This document shows, one piece after another, positions 57,015 to 64,000 of a stretch of DNA of 64,000 nt. Each line of letters opens with the position of its first letter. Within the stretch, counting starts at the first letter, position 1. The DNA is from Aralia elata (Eukaryota; Streptophyta; Magnoliopsida; Apiales; Araliaceae), in contig CM068386.1 of NCBI GenBank assembly GCA_034770075.1, positions 81,755,007-81,819,006 on the forward strand, written 5' to 3'. Under the pieces are notes generated by a model, which was not told the DNA's origin, did not search any database, and saw only the letters and a list, made by a program, of their open reading frames with translations. Made by a program: the position numbers and the translations under genes.

Positions 57015-57495
57015 GTAACGCCGATGGTGAAAGAGAATGAAGCGAAGATAGTGGTGACGTTGATGGGGAAAAAAACCTCTGACCATTGCATATCAATTCC
57101 ACTCATATTCCAGTTTCTTGGTGTTAGTGCGGAGAAGAGAGAGAGAGAGTAAGAGGAGGTTAACTTAATGGGGAAGGAGGGAGAATTTAAGTGGGCCCCA
57201 ATATTTGATTAATTAAAATGACATATAGGGCTGTAGTTTTGGGATTTTTGTACCGACTTTTGAGGTGTTTGTAGCTTTGCTCTTATATTGTGGAGTTCTA
57301 ATACAATAGAAATGAAATTATGGAGTCCAACTATGATTGGTTGGATTATTTCATGATTAATTTAACGAGGTAATTCGGCCAAGTTAGTAATAATTTAAAT
57401 TATATACAAACTCTAATGCATTTGCTATAAATAGTTGTCTTTAATAAAAATGATAAAAAGACAAAGATATCATTAATAAATGAGTGTATCTATAG

Positions 57496-58688
57496 CCAAT
57501 TGATAGACACATAATTCATACATTTTATTATCCCTAATTTTGTCCTTTTAATTATATTAGTTTATTTAATTAATATCTTTTATTTTATTTTGTAGGATTT
57601 TATATTTTGTTGTGATAAAGTCAAAATTTTGGTGATCAAACAGTATTTAATGCTCTTATTCATGTAAAGAAATATCCAAGAAGAATCCTAAAAGAAGAAG
57701 GCAGGAGGTGGAACAATCTTGGTGTGCAAGTCGAATCCAGCGAGATAAAGGAAAGTCAATCTAGAAGATATCTTTGAGAAGTTGATTGCCACTAAGAAGT
57801 TGAAACCTACATGAAAAAGGACTTTCGAGAGATTACCATGTAGAGATTGAAATAAAGAAGGAAAAAAAGGGAATAAAAGAGACCAAGTTCAATGAATGTA
57901 AATTAGGGCACAAATTTATTTTCCCTATAAATAGGTCTCTTGTTTTAGAAAGAAAAGAGGTATTAGTTTAGGTTAGAAGTAGAAGTAAATTAAATTATTT
58001 CTCCATTATACGTTCGTTGAATGATCGTTAATTAAAGGGAGTTTTTTTTATTTTATTTTTAATTTTCTTCTTCTTCTTTATCTTAGTTAGTTTGTTTATT
58101 TTTTTAATGTCTAGCTAGTTTCTTTAATCTAGGATGGAGATGAAATTAAATAATTATTCATGATAATATTTTTTATCTCTTCTATTATTTATACTTTTAT
58201 GTTTAATTGATTTCGCCTTCATGTTTCTTTATTGAAATACCTTCGTTTTATAGTTCTTATGTGATTTTAAATTAATTAAGAGGTTTTGATAGATTATTGT
58301 TAAGATATGAGTTTTTCACAATCCATGCTTGCTCAAAGAAGTTTTGATGGGTTATAATTAATCCTTAAATTTTCATAGTCTATGCTTTCCCACGTTAATT
58401 ATAAAATTACTAAATTAATGGGATGGGAGATCAAAATCATAATTAAGTTATAAAAATAGAAGAGATTAAATTACTTGTTATGTTTATTATTTAATGGATT
58501 CAGATTCTTAGATTGCTTCCTTATTATTAGTTAGTTTAATTATAGTTAATTGATTCTCAATCTTTATTTGTAATTTGCCTAAAATAGATATTAAGGATAC
58601 ATTAAAATTAATCTAGTCTCTGTGGGTTCGACCTGTACTTGCCAGTTCTTCAATTTGACACTGTACATAATTTTATCACATCACCAAT
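57496..58688. mobile_element. Solo LTR, 1183 bp, TSD CCAAT
   Basis: The element 57501-58683 starts TGATAGACAC and ends TTATCACATCA (TGAT/ATCA termini). It is flanked by CCAAT at 57496-57500 and 58684-58688. The paralogous segment near 62850 lacks it, which confirms insertion. It contains 'agtctctgtgggttcgacc' near its 3' end, a phrase common in plant LTRs. Confidence 0.8.
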
Positions 58689-58729
58689 CTTGATTATTGG
58701 CAAGCCACACATTTTCTTTCCCTATAAAA

Positions 58730-58890
58730 ATTGATGTTAGGGTTGTTTTGAAGGACTCAGTATACACAAGGTGTTACCCTAGGGTGTAGAGTCAGTTTGT
58801 GGGTTAACAATGTCGGTCAAAGTGTTGATGATAGAGTAGACAAAGGTAGGGCTTAGATTATGACTCTAGGGCACATGATCGACCCCGAGG

Positions 58891-58939
<49 letters not shown>

Positions 58940-60307
58940 CACATTATTATAGGAGAGTAATCAAGAGGAAAAATAACACTTATCAGAAAGTTGCATGCCT
59001 GCAAATGGTGGCTATCAAGTGGACTTGCTGGTTGGTTACTTGACTAGGAAGTTGCTCATCCCAAAAGCATAATAGAGAGTATGGCAACACCTAAAGCAGC
59101 ATCAAGGATCACAGGGAAGAAAAGCCCTAGGTATCGAAAGGTTGTAGTGGTTAATCTTAGTTGGCTTTCTTAGGGTTCTTCTCTCTAACTCTTTAGCTCT
59201 CTATCCTTTCATGGATGATCTTTGAGGTTCGTGGTGGATGAATAGTGTCTCCCTCTCTCTTGTTTCTTACCCCTTTTTGCTTTGCTCTCCATGCCTCTCT
59301 CTTAGCCAACCACCTTAGTCTAATTCCTACACGTGAGTCCCTTCCCCCATGGTTCCAATCTCTCTTTTAGGGTGGGTCCTCCTTAGGCTTTGTCTCAAAT
59401 AAGGCAACAAGGCCTTCTACTATTCACAGGAATATTTATGGATATATTCCTTTAGGCTCTTTTCTTCCTAATCAACCCTCAGGTTTGTGAGCTGAGGGAC
59501 AAGTTTAGAGGTTACTCTACCATGCTTGGAACCTGCCCTCCATTCATGCTTCTTTAGGATGAGATTGAGTTATGCAGGTTCCCTGGGATGCTTCCTACCC
59601 TCCGCCCTGGTGAAGGTAGGTTTCCCCAAGAGAACCCATGCAAGGCCCAAATCCACCATTCCCTTCTTAGTCACCAAGCTAGTCCATTTCTATCCGCCCT
59701 TAACCCCAAATTGGTCTAGTGGCTTTCCACTTGGGATATTGCCAGGGTATATCCCCACATCCTCAAGCACCACTCTAAAACCATAACTCTTTCATGAATG
59801 GGTCTTTAACCAGATCCGTGAGGGATAACAAGAGGTCCTTTGACATTGTTCCTTTCCCTAGGATTGGCTTTGCTGCATTATGTGGGGGTTCCATATATTC
59901 CTAGTCAGGGAATATTGCCCAAAGTTTAACATTTCTCCAGGGCAAACTCCTGCCTTGGATTCCATCACTCATGTGGACATATTCTTAGGTTCAAGCCCAT
60001 CAATTTCATCACCTATGAATGTGTCCCATAGACCCGTGTAAATCTTGGGGATAGAGCCCTAGTCTCAGGTTTCATGAGCCTTACCAAGATGATATCCATC
60101 AATTATTCCCTAGGCCCAACTTACTTATTTAGCCCTTCTTCATAGAAGTCCATCATTCCCATTCAGGGGTAATTCATTTGTTCATCTAACCTTTTTCCAT
60201 GTGTACATGTGGGGCTCATAATCATTTGGTCAAATATTCAAACTGTCTAGTTGGTTGTGCACCCAAGGCTTGCATGGTAATGACCATTTTCGGGTACCAA
60301 CAATTGA
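58730..60307. mobile_element. Solo LTR, 1568 bp, TSD ATTGA
   Basis: The element 58735-60302 starts TGTTAGGGTTG and ends GGGTACCAACA (TGTT/AACA). It is flanked by ATTGA at 58730-58734 and 60303-60307. The paralogous site near 62876 is empty. The frame at 59526-59786 inside it is partly repeated at 61434-61736 and is LTR sequence, not a gene. A second, truncated copy is at 61430-62165. Confidence 0.8.
58897..58938. repeat. (TA)n microsatellite inside solo LTR
   Basis: About 20 uninterrupted TA units. Confidence 0.9.
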
Positions 60308-60780
60308 TAAATGTAAAAAATTAACAATAAGTACAATGGATCTTTGAGAAAGAAGATACAATATAGAAGACTAAAATGCAAAACTGTACTCCATGTTTAT
60401 CACTTTGTGAAAATATGATACATACTTTTATAATATAGCAAACCGCTAACTCATGGTACGATTATTAGTGCAAAACTATGACTTTTATATTAGTTTCGCA
60501 CTCCTAATTATACCTTAAAAAATATGATTTTGTACTAACAATTGTACTTTGAGAGAGAAAACATCTAATTAGTCAAATTTAAGGAAAAAAACTATCACAT
60601 CGGCAAAATAACATGGGATAATTTTTCATTTTAGTCAATATAGAGTATATACTAAAAAAAAGTCATCTATTAAATCGATTATTAAGTAAGAATTGACTGT
60701 ACAACTGTTCACTATGGTAATTTATACAAATGTTCACTATAGTATTAACATGTGACTAATCCTTAATAAAAGAAACATTA
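60308..60780. repeat. Region downstream of RLK pseudogene, copy 1
   Basis: It matches 62884-63310 (for example 'aactgtactcca', 'gcaaaccg', 'catgggataatttt'), showing the duplication includes the sequence 3' of the kinase. Confidence 0.75.
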
Positions 60781-61425
60781 GACATGTAACTTAGGTTGAA
60801 GATTTTCTTCTATACAACTTAAAATCCTATTAACAATTAGTTTCATATCTGGTCTTGCTTATGCATTTTCAAGTAAAGCTAAATTTGTCACATCAATCAA
60901 AACCCTATGTTGCTCCAAATTTACATCACCCTTGAGTTTTGGATCCAACAAACCTACTAAAACATCCACATTTTGATTTTTTTCAACACTCCTTGATCCA
61001 CTTGGCTAGCGTTGTTGAGCCTTGTAAGGATTTCAAACCTGTTATAAGCTCAAGTATTAGAACTCCAAAGCTATAAACATCGCTTTTGGGGGACAGTAAC
61101 CCCATGTTAAGGCAATTCGTGTCAACATAATCTAGTGAACCTTTGATAGTAGTAGGCGTTTACGCAGTTTGAGTGTCATGGCCTCATTTGCATAGGCCAA
61201 AATTCGTGAGCTTGGCATGATCGTCGTTCAAAAGGAGAATGTTAGATGACTTGATGTCGCGGTGAATCACTAGAGGCTCAACTATTGAATGGAGATAGTC
61301 TAGGATTGGACGACATCGGGGGCGATGCTCAAACGATTTTGCTATGAGAGTATGCCTGAGTGTTGACCTTGTTATGTATGAATTCGATCAAAGATGCTTT
61401 TTTTGAGATTAAGGCACACAAGTTT
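60781..61425 (-). pseudogene. Receptor-like kinase pseudogene (tandem copy)
   Basis: Minus-strand remnant of the same last exon as 63323-63981. It keeps VIHRDIKSSN-equivalent DNA (near 61260) and the SPKSDVYSFGVLILELI segment (near 61060-61100). It has a stop TAA at 61160-61162 in the activation loop, where the intact copy has CGA, and frame breaks upstream. It is cut at about 61425 by an LTR fragment. It is not expressible as a kinase. Confidence 0.8.
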
Positions 61426-61429
61426 CTCT

Positions 61430-62165
61430 AGGGGTGTTTCCCACCTTCCGCCCTGGGGAAGATAAGCCGCCCCAAAAGAACCCATGCAAGGTCCAAAACT
61501 ATCCTTCCCTTCCTAGTCACCAAGCCAGCCTATTACTATCCATCCTTAGCCCCAAATTGGTCCAATGGCTTGCCACTTGGGATATGGTCAGGGTATACCC
61601 CTACATCCTCAAGAACCACTCTAGAACCAATAATTTCTTCATGAATGGACCTTTAGCTAGATCCATGAGGGATAACAAGAGGTCATTTGACCTTGTTCCT
61701 TGCCCTATGATGGGCTTTTGCCTCATTCAATATTAAAGGGTTCCTCATATATCTAGTCAGGGAATATTGCCCAAGGTTTAACGTTTCTCTAAGGTAAGCT
61801 TCTGCCCTGGATTCCATCACCCATGGGGGAATATTCAACCCACAGTTCGTGTCTTGGTTTCAAGCCCTGCCATTCCATCACCTACAGGGGTGCCCCATAG
61901 GCCCGTGTCTTGGGGATAGAGCCCCAGCCTCAGGTTTCATGGGCTTTACCATGATGATATCCATCAACTATTCCTTAAGCCCAACTTACTTATTTAGCCC
62001 TTCTTCATAGAATTCCATCATTCCCATTCAGGGGTAATTTATTTGTTCATCTAACCCTTTCCATGTGTACATGTGGGGCCCATAATCAGTTGGTCAAATA
62101 TTCAAACTGTCTAGTTGGTTGTGCACCCAAGGCTTGCATGGCAATTACCATTTTTAGGTACCAAC
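61430..62165. mobile_element. Truncated second copy of the TGTTAG...CAACA LTR
   Basis: It matches the 3' half of 58735-60302 (from 'ttccyaccyt ccgccctgg' to the GGTACCAACA end) and has lost its 5' half. It abuts the broken end of the kinase pseudogene. Confidence 0.75.
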
Positions 62166-62174
62166 ATAAGTAAA

Positions 62175-62282
62175 ATTTGATATTTTTACAAGTTCCCTCT
62201 CACATGAGTGTGAGGTCCATATATTATTTTTTAAGAGGAATCTTGTGGAACTTTCACTTTTGTTTGTGAAAATATCAATTTT
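62175..62282. mobile_element. Palindromic MITE copy
   Basis: It starts TTTGATATTTTTACAAG and ends GTGAAAATATCAATTTTC. Its core is diverged. Confidence 0.45.
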
Positions 62283-62324
62283 CAAAAAAAATAAAAATAA
62301 AAAATGAACATCAACTTATATGTA

Positions 62325-62541
62325 ATATTATTAGGCAAAAAGGGAGATGAGTGACACCTCATATTCTTGCACGAGTTATCGTACAAAAACGACGTCGTTT
62401 TACATAATTAAATACACTTCCACCTATGTTGTATACAAAAAAAGGTGTTTTATAATTTTTTAAAATAGTATTATTATAAGGAACAACTTACGCAAGAACA
62501 GACGTGAGACGTCCTTCGCACCCCGTGCACTCATATTATTA
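62325..62541. mobile_element. 199-bp insertion with perfect 9-bp TSD ATATTATTA
   Basis: 62334-62532 is absent from the paralogous position near 54525 and is flanked by ATATTATTA at 62325-62333 and 62533-62541. Its left end GGCAAAAAGGGAGATG and the 9-bp TSD suggest a Mutator-type non-autonomous element. The right end lacks a good inverted partner. It contains the palindrome AAAACGACGTCGTTTT. Confidence 0.6.
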
Positions 62542-63322
62542 AATTAATAATTATCTTTTTATATCTGTAACTATACTTATTTTATTGGACAAATAGAACC
62601 TTCCAAAGTTGTTGAATCGGATTAGTGGGAATTATATTGTGGACTTCTAATACAATAGAAATGAAATTATGGGGTCCAACTACGATTGGTTGGATTATTT
62701 TATGATTAATTTAATGAGGTAATTCAGCCAAGTTAGTAATAATTTAAATTATATACAAACTTCAATGCATCTTTTATAAAATGGTTGCCCGTAATAAAAA
62801 TAATTAAAAGACAAAGATTTCATTAATAAATGAGTTTATTTATAGTCAATTTTGACTATCACATATTTTTTTTCCTACAAAAATTGATAAATGTGAAAAA
62901 TTAACAATGTGCTATAGATCTTTGAGAAAAAAGCTGTAATATAGAAGACCAAGATGCAAAACTGTACTCCAATATCACTTTTGTGAAGATATAATACATA
63001 AACTTTACAATATTGCAAACCGTTAATTCGTTCTACAATTATTAGTAGTTTTACATTTTTATTTATACCTTATAAGGTATGATTTTATATGAATAATTGT
63101 AATTTGAGGGAGGGATAATTTGAGACAGAAACCATCACATGGGCAGAAAAACATGGGATAATTTTGCATTTTAGTCGATATAGAATAGATATACTAAAGA
63201 CCAAAAGTCATCTATTGAATTGATTATGAAGAAAGAATTGACTGTACCACTGTCCAGTAGAATAATTTATACAAATGTTCACTATAGTATTAACATTTAA
63301 CTAATCCTTAATGAAAGAAAAA
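62542..63322. repeat. Copy 2 of the region downstream of the RLK
   Basis: Counterpart of 54530-54662, 57290-57500 and 60308-60780. It lacks the LTR insertions found in copy 1, so it serves as the empty-site reference. Confidence 0.75.
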
Positions 63323-63981
63323 TTAGACAGGTAACTCCGGTTGAAGATTTTCTTCTATACAACTTAAAATCCTACTAACAATTAGTTTCATATCCGGTCT
63401 TGCTTCTGCATTTTCAAGTAATGCTAAATTTGCCACATCAATCAAAACTCTAAGTTGCTCTAAATTCACATCACCCTTGAGTTTTGGATCCAACAAACCT
63501 ACTAAAACATCCACATTCTCATTCTTTCGACACTCCTCGGTCCACTCCGCTAGCGTTGTCGAGCCTTGTAACGATTTCAAACCCGTTATAAGTTCAAGTA
63601 TTAGAACTCCAAAACTATAAACATCACTTTTGGGGGATAGTAACCCCGTGTTAAGGTAACTTGTGTCAACATAACCTAGTGAACCTTTGATAGTAGTAGG
63701 CGTTCGCGCAATTTGAGTGTCATGGCCTAATTTGCATAGGCCAAAATCCGCGAGCTTGGCATGATCATCATTCAAAAGGAGAATGTTAGATGACTTAATG
63801 TCGCGATGAATCACCGGAGGCTCAGCTACTGAGTGGAGATAGTCTAAGGCTTGGGCGACATCGAGGGCGATGCTCAAACGGTTTGACCATGAGAGTATGC
63901 CCAAGTGTTGACCTTGTTGGGTATGCATTCGGTCAAAGAGGCTTTTGTTTGGGACATATTCCAGTAATAAAAGTTGTTCAC
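63323..63981 (-). CDS. Receptor-like protein kinase, last exon (partial gene)
   Basis: Serine/threonine kinase C-lobe of the plant RLK/Pelle group, which relays signals from the plasma membrane. The exon starts after 'tgaaacag' at 63981 (first codon split, GEQLLLLEYVPNKSLFD) and stays open to TAA at 63323. Visible motifs: catalytic loop VIHRDIKSSNILL, DFG in LADFGLCKLG, activation segment TIKGSLGYVDTSYL, then SPKSDVYSFGVLILELITG. The N-lobe with the ATP-binding Lys and any receptor domain lie beyond the right edge, so functionality cannot be judged. No lesion is seen in the exon. The 60781-61425 copy is its decayed tandem duplicate. Confidence 0.8.
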
Positions 63982-64000
63982 CTGTTTCAAAAAATTATAG

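Larger units (their letters stand above)
54490..57500. repeat. Copy 1 of the region downstream of the RLK, interrupted
   Basis: 54490-54662 and 57290-57500 match 62290-62640 and 62640-62870 in the other copy. The 2.6 kb between them (54665-57287) is absent from copy 2 and is bounded by 'atattatgg' and 'atattgtgg'. It includes a small LTR element. A 106-codon frame at 54637-54957 straddles the border and shows a His/Pro-rich stretch only; I do not support it as a gene. Confidence 0.65.

Noticed and set aside
59526..61736. Similar frames at 59526-59786 and 61434-61736 that look like a conserved gene pair
   Set aside because: They are the same part of two copies of one LTR. Similarity comes from the repeat, and the second copy is truncated.
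1..64000. CRISPR arrays, phage or bacterial defence systems
   Set aside because: No spaced short repeats with unique spacers and no prokaryotic genes. Introns, LTRs and tRNA-primed elements show a plant nuclear origin.

Overview
The window looks like nuclear DNA of a flowering plant, probably a eudicot. It is AT-rich, has host gene fragments with plant introns (a CYP707A-type cytochrome P450 and a receptor-like kinase), and most of its length is transposable elements. I see no rRNA or tRNA gene, no CRISPR array and nothing prokaryotic. The only host coding sequence that reads open is the last exon of a receptor-like kinase at the right edge (minus strand, 63323-63981). Family names come from motif recognition by eye, not from a search.

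Layout. 1-230: tail of a Mutator-like transposase. 1336-6800: four degraded exons of an ABA 8'-hydroxylase-like P450. One of its introns holds a small MITE that was split by a 3.7 kb LTR-like insertion with a perfect 5-bp target duplication. 6557-12809: the last P450 exon and its downstream DNA occur twice, separated by LINE, MITE and unclassified repeat sequence. 12810-29560: a scrambled block built from two Ty3/gypsy chromovirus families. 'Family G' has a CCHC gag and a C-terminal chromodomain, and is Galadriel/CRM-like. 'Family T' is Reina-like. The block contains a large imperfect inverted duplication centred near 19.7 kb, partial LTRs, a gag-chromodomain deletion derivative and reused junctions. 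29590-35896: small DNA elements, a SINE candidate, unidentified minus-strand exon-like pieces, and a TIR element that contains a second long inverted repeat.

35902-53595 is a structurally complete 17.7 kb Tat/Ogre-type LTR retrotransposon flanked by ATGGG. It has two LTRs, PBS, gag, a protease region with G-patch, RT, RNase H, a second (archaeal-type) RNase H, integrase, PPT, and a candidate 167-nt intron that joins the protease frame to the RT frame. Its 6.4 kb region downstream of pol carries two antisense genes. One is a 596-residue plant-mobile-domain gene in three exons with clean phase-0 GT-AG borders. The other is an intact 521-codon DUF7745/mobile-domain-like gene. Next to them is a GC-rich array of about seventeen 70-bp repeats. 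The element's own pol is broken by stops, while both antisense frames are open. This is the most interesting system in the window.

53596-64000 is an old tandem duplication of the 3' part of a receptor-like kinase gene and its downstream DNA. Comparing the two copies gives clean boundaries for two solo LTRs (TSDs CCAAT and ATTGA) and a 199-bp insertion (9-bp TSD). A small LTR element encoding an Asp-rich acidic frame lies in one copy.
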